Assembly (NCBI RefSeq): GCF_000264905.1
Contig: NW_006763140.1
Location: 48,713-112,712 of the forward strand
DNA from: Stereum hirsutum FP-91666 SS1
Lineage: Eukaryota; Basidiomycota; Agaricomycetes; Russulales; Stereaceae
Length of the DNA stretch: 64,000 nt
Reading direction: 5' to 3'
Below, in pieces: positions 12,821-24,704 of the stretch (the stretch's first letter is position 1; the number at the start of each line of letters is the position of its first letter). The notes beneath the pieces were generated by a model. The model worked only from the letters and a program-made list of their open reading frames with translations, was not told where the DNA came from and did not search any database. The translations under genes and the position numbers were made by a program.

Positions 12821-13496
12821 TCAATCTCCAGAACAGATGATACGAGCTGTCATCGCCGGGTTCGAGACGAGTTAAAGTGTATATACAACAGACGTGGGTG
12901 TTGGTAATGGTGCCAGCTTCCGCGCGCTTCCCCCTGATAACGTCCGTATTGTACTCGGCACAGATTGCAGCATACTTACATAGAGATTGGCAAAATCTTT
13001 CGTCGGCGGCCAGAATTGATTCTGCGTTCCTGAATTCCATGAAAGTCTCATGCAAGTAGTACCTCAGGGCCTGAGAATATGTGCCGTACTTGTGAGGTCG
13101 TATGCTATAATCACTAAGGCTTTCCCGACGGTCTTCTCAAATGTCTTACGTAATCTGCATTTTCCTGAAACATCCGACTTGTCCCATGAATACTGCGAGG
13201 CGGTTGCTCCACTCGTTTGGAATAACTGACGTGCATCCGATAAGCAGAGTCAAACAGCGTAGTTTCCCCCATATGGTGCCACAGTGATCCCCGTCTACTC
13301 CTCGAAGCTGTCGCTAAGTTCACTCGTTTCATATATCGCATGAAGTTTCTTCTGCCCGAGATCTTGCGAATATTAGAATGGTCCCTTATTTACTCTGAAT
13401 ACTTTAGCACTTTCCCTACCTTTTTTCCCTCCTTGACCTCGTCTCGTCAACCCCCGCTACACTGACACTAGGGTGCGCATCTTTGTTGCGTTGCGA
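12821..13496. other. Intergenic, nothing recognised
   Basis: This is the 3' flank of the P450 and the presumed promoter of the DUF6534 gene. Short open frames only. Confidence 0.6.
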
Positions 13497-15423
13497 TGGG
13501 TGAATATGACAAGGTAGTTGGTAAGTCTTGAGCAAGACCTGGGTGAATGTGTTTCAATTCAATCATTCAAAGCTGATGTTGTACAATATTCTATTTCACT
13601 GTCTCGGGACTGTATAGGTGTTCTCTTGATTGGCCTGTTCTGTGAGAGTAGCCTTTATCGAAGTATAGAATTTCCATCCTGATTGACACGTTTTCATACA
13701 GTCAATGTGTTTTTGTATGGCCTTGTCTGCTATCAATTCCTGCTCTACCATCTTACGCGTAGGTTTTTCATTCTCTACGAAGAGGGTCATGCACTGATAT
13801 ACATATTCTTCGTCAATAGCGTTCGGCGATCGATTATATATCAGGTACGTTTCATATCGGCTTGTAGTGGGAGGACATTTGGTGGTAGCTGATAATTTGA
13901 TAGGATTGTTGTCGGCTCCCTCTTTGTGGTCGATACTGTGCATGCTTTCGTGTATGTCGCATGTTCATCAACCGTTCCGTCGTTCATAATTTGAATCTTC
14001 TAGGAGTGTGTACGCGGGATGGGAAACTTGGTCAGCAAATTTGACTGCAGAATCTATCTTATTATTTCTGACTCGCCCCCCAGTGTTACAAACTTCAATA
14101 ACCCAGCCTTCCTCGGAAGTGTGTACTCTCCATGTCGTCCACATGTCTCCTGCATGCTTACCCTTCATAGCTGTCAGTTGGACAATCCCATTTAGTATGT
14201 TTTGTTTCCTTGACTGTTCCGCACGAAACTGATTATTGATTTATTTGTCGGACTAGCGGCCGGTGCAAGTGTGTAATATCGTTGTATCATTGATGTGCGA
14301 TGCAAAGGAGTGACCGTCTACTTCTGCAGCCGGTTTTGCGGCCTTAATTACCCAGGGGTTTTTGGGCTGGCGGTATGCTGTATCCTTTATTGTATGAAAG
14401 AATGGCCCACTAATATACGTCATATCCATGGGACGGTTCACAGCGTATATTTGCTCACCAAAAGCAAGCCTCTTGTCGCCGTTGTTTTCACGTTGTCGAT
14501 CACTAGCTTCGTATGTGCAGTTACCGCAGGAATACAATCTGGTATCATCGGAACGTACGTTGCATTCAAGCCGCGTCCCATAAATATCAGTGAGGGCATA
14601 GCATAACTTTGGTTGACAGTGTCTCGGGTTTGTCAAGAATTCAAACTATTTCACTCTTGTGGCTCAGCTTTCAGACCTGCGCTGACATTGTTCTCACCGG
14701 TGTGCTCTCTCTTGTCAATTGTCCTCCTTTGTTGGCTTGATCTCATGTGTCCATTGATTCACGTACCTCTTCTGGTGTCACGCTCAGTATCCCTGTGCTG
14801 GACACTGTGGCGTTCTCGCACTGGGTTCGGCCAGACTGATGGCCTCATCTACCGGCTCATGCGCGGTGCCATTCAGACAGGATCCTTTGTCACCGTATTC
14901 GCACTCAGTGAGATGCTTACCTTTCACTTGAATACCGACACGAACCTGTACACGATGTTCGCGTATCCTATTGGCCGGATCTACAGCAACGTATGTCATC
15001 CATTCTCATTCTTTGCTCTGCCGTTTTCGTTCATTTTCCATCATCAATTCCCTCCATAATCACAGGTACGTGAAAAGTCGACAGCTTCAGCAAGTCATGA
15101 ATACTCATGATTTACCTGCCACCTTTACACGTAGAACGAAATTCGGCAATCGGCAATGTATTGATGTAGAGGTATGAAGTATCTACTCGCCTATCTACAC
15201 TCACAATGAGCCTTTGCTCTCGCTGATCTGTTGCCAAATATACTAGAGCGAGCTGCGAACTTCCATACGTCTTGGCAATATTGAAATGAACGTCCAAGTT
15301 AACCGCGAGATCGACTTCCAGAGCGACAGGGACATCGTTATTGGCGGGACTAGTGCTAGTGGAGAAACTAGAGTAGCGGGATCGAACTGGAGTGGCGATA
15401 GAAAGCCGGTCAATATTGGATAG
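13497..15423 (+). CDS. DUF6534 seven-helix membrane protein (first copy)
   Basis: Assembled from many short exons. It starts with MGEYDKVV, then GVLLIGLFFNVFLYGLVCYQ (about 13614-13737, helix 1), FGDRLYIRIVVGSLFVVDTV, VSVYAGWETCVTNFNNPAF, AGFAALITQGFLGWR (about 14330), VYLLTKSKPLVAVVFTL (about 14445), SGLSRIQTISLLWLSF (about 14625), the family signature WRSRTGFGQTDGLIYRLM with RGAIQTG (about 14810-14885), and MFAYPIGRIYSN (about 14960-14990). A polar tail from SELRTSIRLGN ends at 15421-15423. The exon between IYSN and SELR, where other members have a TLNAR motif, was not identified with certainty. Function of the family is unknown; the seven-helix layout and its lineage-specific expansion in Agaricomycetes have prompted receptor-like ideas. 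Start and stop are likely; some internal boundaries are approximate. Confidence 0.8.
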
Positions 15424-17700
15424 GCATACTTCAAGTACTAGCTACGCATCACTCTGTTTTTCCCGTTGTCCCGGTGAAATTGAAGATCCTAGCTGTGAGG
15501 GCGGTGGCTTGGTGGAGGCCACGCGAGCACGATCTATAAATTCCCATCTTATATTATCTTCCTCACCACTCACACTACTCTCCTCGTCGCGTCCACGTTC
15601 TGCGCTCGATTTGCGCTCGATGGCGCGATGATACTAAGCCGACTGCCTCATAAATAGATATCATAATGTTCTACAGAGGGTAGTTCGAGGGGCTACGGAC
15701 GTTGATCTCAAAGATCGTAGAGATAAGACAAGCTCGTCTCTCAACATAGGACACAAGAACCGGAAATGCCACCAATCTTCCAGTGCTCCACCCATCATCG
15801 AGATAAATGATCGTTGAAGTTTAACTCTCCGTCAACTGACATCAGCGAAACGAGACGTGGTCGTTGAGCCGCCATTGCAGTTCCAACGACGTAAGATGAT
15901 TTTTTATTTATTTAAATACCACTCCCGATCGTCTCATAGTTGATTTTATCCTGTGTCAATTCTAACCACAGTAAAAGAACGAGTAGCCGACCCAGTAAAA
16001 AATGCGATTGTAGCATAGGTCATAAGAGCTGTTCAATTGATCTCAAATTGCCACCAAGCCTACGTGAGCCCGAGCACCCTGTTCTCCAGCTTTCCCCAAG
16101 ATCTGACCAGCTCAATTCCAGCTGATCATCTTCGCCCGAACTCTCTTTACCTTACCTTACCTTACCTCTCACTTTCCCCTTCGGAGCCATCCGAGCAACT
16201 TGCTCTCCATGCCATCAACGGCGGTCAATATAAAGCCCCATAGTCTCACTGGGAAGCTGTTCCTAACACCGAAGGTGCGTAGTACGGCGTCCACGAATCA
16301 ACGAACGCTACCTCCTCCGCAGGCACTTTCGATGTTTCCATCGTCCAAAGCCAAAGGGGGCCTCTTCGTGCCCTCTCCTCCATCGTAGCTGGCAGCGCTC
16401 GCGCTTTCGAGGGTTCCGCCTGCAACAATGCGCAGGCATGCATATGCATTGGCCGTACGGAAGGTTATTCGACCTGGGGTACACCTGATTACCCGGGTTC
16501 GCCAGGGCAAGGTTTCTACTCTGCGTGTGTCGTAGTATGAGCCCCGATAAAGCGGGCGGAGATAATGTAAGCGTCCAACTTAGATCTTCCTGCCTCTGTG
16601 TCGGTGATTCCCTGAACTATAGTCGTTGACTCTCAGCTGTATCGTTGCTACCGTGTGTATTCGTACACATTCATTGGTGCGCAGACATATTGATCGTGAT
16701 ATGAAGCGCTTTGCAGAGCGTCTTGCCAGGACTCGTGCTGGTAGACTTCGTACATCGCGGCGACACGGAGTTACTCATTGTTACACCCTTCAATAGAGGT
16801 CAGGGTTCGGTGCATTACAAATGAACACCAGAGCACGAGCAGCAAGTCGATTGACGGTGCAGTTTCGATACTACTACAGAACAGCGAGCGAAGTCCTGAT
16901 CCTCAATCGGTTCTCTAATCCGACTGAAGGCTGGATGGAGACCCTTTATGAAGGGAAAGAGACTTTCCACCCAGTGTCATGATACACGGGAGCGCAACGT
17001 GCATGGGTGTCTGATCCCCAACGACGCTGAACGAGCGTGAGCGATCTATACCCGCAAAAAAAGAAGCACCGAAGTTCTCCTTTCAGTGCCAAGGACAGTA
17101 GGAGAACTCATCCTCAGAGCACAACTCGTGTAAAAGTCACGCGATTAGACTTGGATCCGTAATTCGTCCAGCACCAAAGAGACATCAAGGGAGAGGAGTT
17201 GCACAGATTTTACACGCAGTGCAGTACGTACTTATCGGGTCGCACCCCTACGCTTGGCTGAATGGAACGAGTCTCTCATGGCAAAGTCGTCCAGGCGAAG
17301 TCCAACGAACACAAAAGATGAGACAAGAGCCATGAGCGAAGGCTTACAGAGGGCGCACCTGGATTTACTACGAAAAAGAGAGAGGAGATATCGCATGGAG
17401 TACTGATGCCTAAATTGGCGTTAAGTTTAGGTGGGCGGCCTTCAAGAGGCTCTGAGTCCTGGAGTCGGAGGAGGTACAGTAAGAGTGGTGGTGCAAAGCC
17501 AACCAACAAACGACGAATATGCTGATTCGACTTGACCGGGAGTTTCCGAGTTCTTTTCTCAGGGCACAGGGCACACGTGGCTGCCAGCGCGCGCTCTGAG
17601 TCTCAACGACTTGAACCCGAGCCACAACTGCGACTTCGTCCAGTCGCCTATTGCTCTCAGCTTGTTGCCTCCACCCTTGTCTCTCACTTCTCATCGTGCC
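15424..17700. other. Mostly gene-free; one possible small ORF at about 16230-16546
   Basis: A TATA-like AATATAAAG at about 16227 is followed by an exon-like stretch (SHWEAVPNTEG, with a possible intron at 16275-16320) and an open frame ending at a TGA near 16546 that contains GSACNNAQACICIGRTEG and PDYPGSPGQGFYSAC. It lacks a clear start codon and a recognised family. A TTACC x4 microsatellite is at 16147-16166. The rest shows nothing. Confidence 0.3.
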
Positions 17701-19110
17701 ATGGCCTCTGTGAACGAAATCCCTCAGGAACTTCTGGATCATATCATCGACTTCGTAGACGAGCCCAACGCGACGTCCCTCATATCCCACCTGTGGCTCA
17801 GCCGCTCCAAATATCGCCAATTCCGAACCATAAAGCTCACTTCTCCCCCTCGTTGTCATTCTTTGCGGAAGCTACTCGTGTTTTCCTCTCCGAGTCATCT
17901 CGCTGGAATCGTCAGGACCCTTCACGTCTCGGGACATTCCGTCGATGTCTTTCGATGGCAAGTACACGATTCAAGCGGCCTCGTTTTCGCAGCCGGGGCC
18001 GCATGTTCGCGAATGGCGAATTTGAGGAGCCTGAAGTTGACCAGCATTTCGCTGGATCTAGATCAGCAGGCTACGTTCATCTTAAGCCTTATCGAGCCCT
18101 TCCGTTTGCTATCCAGCATCTCTTTCGATCATTGCACACTGTCAGCTTGTCTACTTCCCCACATTCTTAGCCTCTGTTCGAATCTTCAAAGGCTCTCGTT
18201 TTGCTTTTGTCATGATTCGGTGATAAATTGGATGACGCCGCCAGCAGAGATGACGGTGGCAGCGGACTCGCCACTCAAGCTCGAGTACATCGATTGTGAT
18301 GACCAAGCACCTACAGCTGCGTTGTCACTAGCGACGAAGATCTCTTTCGCTTCCCCGGGCGCCCATTTGAGCCTCCGCATATGCATCCGTCGCACGTCTC
18401 CGAAGGATGGGTTCGTATCAAGCATGATGGTGGCCACGAAGGAGGTTCTCGGGGAGCTCGAGATCATATCGGATACGGCTCATCCGCATCGCACAGAAGA
18501 CGGTATGTCCCACTCCCGATTTCGCCTTTTCCTTGATAATTTGTTCTGACGCTGTCTCATTGTAGAACACATTCCCCAGTGTCCTTCTCTCGAGAAACTT
18601 ACGCTCGACCTTGACTCCGTCGAGGCCTATCTCCCTCACTTCCTTCCAACACCGCCTCCATCTTCGTCCCTCTCTTCCTTCCCAACACCTACACCGGCCA
18701 CGACACCTGACGTTGACGACAAATCTCTGGAAACGACGGGAAGTTCTCGCACTCCCGACATCACGGTCCGCTTTCGTATACATGTCCAAGATGACTCGGA
18801 CGCTACCGATTCCCACACTCCGAAACCACTCGATTCATCGCTCGACACTGCAACACAGGACAAGTTGCTCTGTCTGCGCGAGATCGTCTTACAGAGATCG
18901 GTCAAACGACTCACTCTTTGTCCAACCATCCGTAATCAGACTGGCACCGACAACTCGACGGCGTCAAGTGCGGGTGCGTCGAGCACCGTGACGGCGGAAA
19001 GAGAGGATGCGGAGGCGCGAGCGAAGATGATGGTGATAGAGCGTGAGGTGTCCAGCGTTCTTGGATTAGAGCGGGGTGTTTGTGATGTGGCGTTCGTCTG
19101 GGAGAAGTAA
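17701..19110 (+). CDS. F-box protein with leucine-rich region
   Basis: Two exons, 17701-18502 and 18566-19110. The start MASVNEIPQELLDHIIDFVD is a canonical F-box opening. Leucine-rich segments follow (MANLRSLKLTSISLDL, SNLQRLSFCFCHDSV), then a Ser/Thr/Pro-rich insert in exon 2 (PPPSSSLSSFPTPTPATTP) and a C-terminal tail VCDVAFVWEK. F-box proteins link substrates to Skp1-Cullin-1 ubiquitin ligases; the substrate cannot be inferred. The intron (18503-18565, GTATGT..TGTAG) is ordinary. Upstream in-frame codons reach 17611, but the ATG at 17701 places the F-box at the N terminus as usual. Confidence 0.85.
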
Positions 19111-21707
19111 TGTGGAGGTTCTGGTTTCCGTAGGCGTGTACTCGCACGCTGAAATATCTCAATAAATTGGTCGTCACTTGTATAGGACTAGTCGTTTTCC
19201 GGATGGATTATGGACGTGTTTTTCGCCTGAGCAGCATCCGAATAGATGTGACCAAACAGGAGGAATAAATGCAGAAAACCTTTACGATTGAACAGTTGAG
19301 CGAGTAAATAACGAGACGTCAAGGTCCAAGAGGATACATAACTAGAGCAGAGATCGAGAATAGCGAGATCTTAGGAAGTGGCTAGAAAGAAGCAAAACAA
19401 CAGTAATACTAGCACAACAGGGTCATTTATGTGAGGTCGCTGGCCCCGCCACAGTGTCATGAGTTGTGTGGCGTATCACAACAGCCACTACGGCGATCGT
19501 GCTCCGGTGAAATGATGAGGGGATCCATTATAAGTACAACGAGCCCGAGTCGAGATGACACACGAAATGAATGAAGACAATAGACCTTATATGTTTCAAG
19601 TTTACTTGGAACTCGTTGGCGGAAGATTTGTCCGATCCGCCAATGAGCTTTCGTAAAAAGTTCCAAGTTTTGACTAACATATAAGCCCTAATCTGAACAT
19701 CTGGATTATAGTATCTAGAAGTGTCTCTTTCATATGAAGGTCCTCGCCGGACAAAATTATTCGCATGAGAACAGTGGTTTCCGGACCGGTTTTTAATCAA
19801 ATCGGGACGTTCTCGCACTGTTGACAGAAACCGAACCATCATTTCCATATTTCAACTCGTTCTTGATGCCAAAACTGGTTTCCATTGTCAGAACTCATTC
19901 TCGTTTTCAAAACTCATTTATAATACTAAAACTCCCAGTTTGAAAGGCCATACAGGGATGGAGAGTGCCCGACTTGACACGTTGAACATCACCAAGGTCT
20001 GTCTGTGGGAGACTAGTGCCCGATGGGGCCACCAGTGTCCCATATTGGGCATCAAAGGTGCCGGTTGCCGGGGCCACATCTTGTCCTGTAGCCACTGTGG
20101 CGCATGTATTGCCCGTGTATGCCTTTAAAGCGTAAGGTACTCCACTGAATATCAGTTCTACATGCCAATTGATGCAAAGAAAGTGTGCAAGACTTTAGGA
20201 CCCCGCAGACATACCCTCACCAGTCGGGGAAAGAATTGCCCACTATAGGCCTATAGGCGGACTTTTCGGACTCCAGAGGTGCGGAACTTCAGGTGTACTT
20301 CAGGTGGCGAAGGTGTCTATACCCAACAGGAGAGCCTGTTGCAGCCGTGGAGGCGCATCAACTAATAAAGACGAGAGTTTCAGGTGACTCAATGCTGGAG
20401 GATATTGGCCACCGGGACATTATTATTTTTCTTTTCTTTTCTTTTGCGTCTCCTGGCTGGCGTGAGGGTCCCTTTCGGAGATGCAACTGCCCATTTTGCA
20501 TCTCACCGCGCACTGATTGGCCGGCGAGACGATTCCCAACGAATTCTGAGGTCGAGAACGAGTTTGAAAACGAGTTTGAGTTCCGAATCGAATTTTGTGT
20601 GGGAAAACACTCGCCAATGAGGTAGGTCTACCAAATAGGGTGAGTATCGGGTGCCAAAATGGCATCTCGCACGCGAGATATTTTGTCCGCCTGGGACCTT
20701 GAAACTTTCAAGCTACTCTTGTGCCGGTGCCAGCGGAGTGTGTCTATTCTAGAAATACTAACAAGTCTTCCCAGTCAAGGTGGACGTAGGCGGCCTTGCA
20801 AATCAAGTTGTTCTTGATTCGAACCAAATAAGGACACGATCTGGACCGACCACCGGAATCTTCCTCTTTTTGATTTGTTCATGGGGACTCTGTATCCGAT
20901 TACTCCGTTCCAACTTCTTCCCCTTCAAATGCTCGTATCGCGAATGTTGTGTTTCTTGGTCAGGCTTCTTCTCTTTACGTGCACTTGAATGTGCTTAGAA
21001 TTATGGACGCGGTACTGACGGTGACACATTTTTGTTTACATGGAGGCGAGGCAGCTTAGTCCATCAGTCGAGGTGCTGTCCGTGTAACCCGTTCAAGTCT
21101 ACTAGGTGGTTTCCGAGGGCCAATCTTCTCGTCATCTTTCATTGGTCGGCTCTTGTGGCGCACTCAATCAGTTTTAGACCCATCACATCTCTGATTTTAC
21201 GATAATCACGTCGAGATCCCTTTTCATAGCTTCTGAAATGACATAGGGCACTTCCCATTTAAGGTTGGATGGCGCACAGATGTGCTTCCTTTGTGATGTG
21301 ACCCCACAGACCGCGAGGGAAGAGTAGTTAACGTCAACCGTGGCAGACCGTGTGGCATGGTATATAATAGGTATGCAGAGTGTATTACCTTGGCAGCGCG
21401 AACCTGAAGAGCAGTTTCATGCTCATGGTTTGCTGTTATTATGGCCCACGCTCAATGTGGGCGTACTATAGGTTACTTATTCCGAGCTATCAGATGAGGC
21501 TGCTTCCGTACATCAGTACAATCCGATTATCAAACTGACGTGAGTGTCCTGTGCATCAATCAGAAGTTCCCGGGGAGCTTGTGTTGCAGTTCTTTCGCTC
21601 TCTGGATTATATATTTGACTCATCGTTGTGGATATCATATCTGTGTTCGCGACCTCAGAACACGATTGTCCTCAACTGCACCCGCATTCTGTGGGGCCGG
21701 GACCATT
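19111..21707. other. Gene-poor stretch with MITE and simple repeats
   Basis: No supported gene. It holds a TA-flanked MITE (19581-19690), a TTTTC-type run near 20425-20446, and a patchwork of short open frames without domains. The character suggests transposon debris between F-box and DUF6534 genes. Confidence 0.55.
19581..19690. mobile_element. TA-flanked MITE, copy A
   Basis: A 110-bp element bounded by TA dinucleotides with imperfect terminal inverted repeats (TAGACCTTATATGTT at the left; the right end read inverted is TAGGGCTTATATGTT). An inner palindrome TTGGCGGA / TCCGCCAA lies near 19615-19642. A second copy is at 58891-59001. TA flanks suggest mobilisation by a Tc1/mariner-type transposase; no coding capacity. 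Confidence 0.8.
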
Positions 21708-24076
21708 ATGTCGTCTGCAAACTCTACTGTAGGTTCCTCTGCCCTGGTCTCTGGTGAGGTACTTTCGCTCGTTCAGAACTTGTTAGGTATGACGCGACTT
21801 AGCTTTCAATAGGGGAGTCCACGATAGCGTTTAAACGGACGTTTAAGCCAAGTTTAAGCCCCAAAGCCGCGCCGCGGTCTGAAACGCGGGCTTAAACGCA
21901 CGCTTAAACGGCTATCGTGGACTCCCCTAATGTATAATTGGTATTGACGATGTTTTCTGCTTCATTACGCATAGGTACAGCATTTGTATGCGGAGCCGCT
22001 ATGTATATGCTCTATGGAGTAACGACTCTACAGGCAAGACATTCCTGTCGGCTGCATTAGATTTCAAGTATTTACACTTGCCGTGATATCGCAGACATAC
22101 ATATACTTTTCCGCATCATTTAAGGACCCTGTCGTGGTAAAACTCGTGGTAAGGTCCAATTTATCTTGCCTGATGATCACTCCAAACTGACAGGCTCCAA
22201 AAGGCATATTCCTTATGGTTAGTGTCCCGTCACAGCACCATTCGAATACTTTATCGCTAATTACGGTAACTCATACAGGATCCTAGACACTGTCCACATG
22301 GGTCTCGGTATGTTCGATCTTTTCCGAAGTCTGGCTCAGTGAGCTTCCTTGGACTCAAATTTTCTGATAGTGAGCCACGCGCTTTACTACTGGCTGGTAA
22401 GACCTCTGGACATCTTCTCTGCGGTCTACTGCTTAGATCTTCGTGCTTCGTAGATTGGAAGTTATTCTAACACCGCTGCTCTTGGCGGTGGACTATGGTG
22501 TGTGACCGACTCTCGCCAACTATGGTCTTTAAATAAAATGATCTTACTACGCCACCGAAATACAGGTCACTCTATGTTTGTAGAAAATATCATTTAACAC
22601 CATTTCCTAGTGCTAATGGCTCTATGAATACATCCTCTGCTTGCAGGCATCAGTTGCTATCAATGTAGGTCTTCCTTTTCTGGATGAATTGAAGAGATTG
22701 TTGATATTCAGAAAGGTGGTCATCGGCTTTGTCGTGCAAGTGTACGCAGTCAGATCCGCATCATGAGTGGCTCAGCACTGACATTTTCAACCTAGATACT
22801 TTGCCCATAAAATATTTTGTCGTGAGCGCAAAAAATTCTCGTTGGTGCCAAACGTCAGGCAGCTAACGATCATTAGTCTGCAAGCCCCGCTGGCAATGGA
22901 TAGTAACGGGTCTTATTGTGAATAGTAGCTTTCTTCGATATGTTCAAGTTAGATGACTAACCTGTCGAGGTAGATTATCACAATTTTGATTAATGCAGGT
23001 ATGCCCTATTTTCTGTACCTGTATATTTATTTCTCATCAGAGTGTGTCCTTATTTTGGTGTCGTATCAGCATTCGCCATTCGTGAGTTACCACGCAGCAA
23101 TCGTCCACCTCACAGCTCATTCTCTGTATATGATCATATCTGCAGAAACGACTGTGCTCGTGTACGCTATCATCCCTCCTATTCCCATCAAAGTTATGAC
23201 CAAATGCACTGACGAAATGAGACAGGACACTCCGTTGGGATCTCATTTATCTTGCAGATGGGACGGTCCGTACTTTGATTACCTGAAACGGTTTCCAGGC
23301 TCATGCGCCCTCCTCAGAGACAAGCACTTCTATCGTACATTGTTGCTGGTATAACGGTCAATGGAGCGATCATGGTAGCTCTTACGATACTACTTTACAA
23401 CAAGAAGACATCTTTTCGCAGGTAATTTAGGGTCTTGTTTGTTTAAATCTCTCATATTCATTTATTCTTACATCAACTTTGTTGCAGAACAAATGCCATG
23501 ATCCACGCATTAATCATCTATGCAGTTGAAAGATTTTTCTTCATCACGTACGTTGTCTTTCGTTCTTTGTACGATGGCGACTACTCACGATGATTCAGCG
23601 CGGTGGTATTCTCCCAACTCATCGGGGCAAGTAACTTGAACGTCATCGACGTGTATCACGGCTCATATCATAACAGACATTAGTGAACCCGGCTGCTCTC
23701 TGGCCGCTGGAGTTGAACTTCATAATTGGACAATGTTCGTGCCCGGACGTTGCTTTTCCCAGTTGAGAATTAACGCCTTAGCTTTACAGTGGAGGCAAAT
23801 TCTCTCCTCGCCACACTAAACTCGCGTACCCAAATGCACAGCGCATCATCCAGGGACTCAGAAACGCTCTCCGGAATCAACAGTGTTCGTATCGGACGCC
23901 TGCAAAATTGGAACCAGCAGCATTCAATAGTTGTGGACGTCCATCCAAGATTCAATGTCTCGGCACAAGAGGCTGTTCATGGTTCTAGGAATATCGAATC
24001 TGGGATGGATGTGTCCCGCACTGAGTTAGTGGAGATGAGCGACTTTACCAGAGGGAAGGAATCGGGGGAGCATTGA
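21708..24076 (+). CDS. DUF6534 membrane protein (second copy), MITE in intron 1
   Basis: Exon 1 is 21708-21786 (MSSANSTVGSSALVSG ... VQNLLG). Exon 2 opens at 21975 with GTAFVCGAAMYMLYGVTTLQ, matching helix 1 of the family. Further pieces are TYIYFSASFKDPVVVK (about 22095), ILDTVHMGL (about 22280), VSHALYYWL (about 22370), LEVILTPLLLAVDYG (about 22455) and, late, NSLLATLNSRTQ (about 23795), the conserved end of the seven-helix core, followed by a roughly 85-residue polar tail ending at 24076. Intron 1 is 188 nt, of which 120 nt is an inserted MITE. Middle exon boundaries are approximate. Function unknown. Confidence 0.8.
21810..21929. mobile_element. Hairpin MITE inside DUF6534 intron 1
   Basis: A 120-bp element with about 40-bp terminal inverted repeats beginning TAGGGGAGTCCACGATAGC at both ends and continuing with GTTTAA-type motifs, so that nearly the whole element folds on itself around GCCGCGCCGCGG. 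TA dinucleotides at both ends fit a 2-bp target duplication. Removing it leaves an intron of about 68 nt, the usual size here. Confidence 0.9.
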
Positions 24077-24704
24077 TATTTTGAAGCTTTTCCTGTTTTG
24101 TTTTGTGAAGGTAAGCATCTTTCAATAAAGATCGTAAGCTTGTGCTAATCCATTGAGCTTTCTAAGTGGTCCCGTCAGATAGATACCTATGAGTGGTCGC
24201 AGTACCTGCGTCTAAAATCGGACTGAGATGATTATTTATGACACAATGTACTGGATGCTATCAACGGAATCTTACGTGAAAAAGGTCTCCCCCGTTCGCA
24301 AGGATTCGACGTGTCATAACATCGCGCAGAGCGATAGTCTGAGTACACGGCATCACACTCACTGTACGATCAACCATGGCGATAGCCACACCATCCATCG
24401 GCGAATGCCACACAAACGCCACACATACCTCCAAATATTGAGCACATGAGCCTTTCGTGCTCTCCGTTTCTTCTCAATGAGAGATGCCACATTCTGTTTA
24501 TATGTAGGTACTGGCAATTTGTCGGGTAAGATTTCGGACCTGTGAGTGGTTTACAACGAAAAGTAAAGCAAGGGCCATGATGGAGAAGTAAAAGGAATGG
24601 TCACGTATTATTGTAGGAAACGACAGCGTACGAGGTGAACGATAGCTACAGCGTAAGTAATCTAGGGAATATTTGCAAAGGATACGAAGAAAAATATAGC
24701 ACTT
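24077..24704. other. Intergenic between convergent genes
   Basis: It lies between the ends of the plus-strand DUF6534 gene and the minus-strand surface protein. An AATAAA occurs at about 24124 as a possible polyadenylation signal. No gene seen. Confidence 0.6.
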
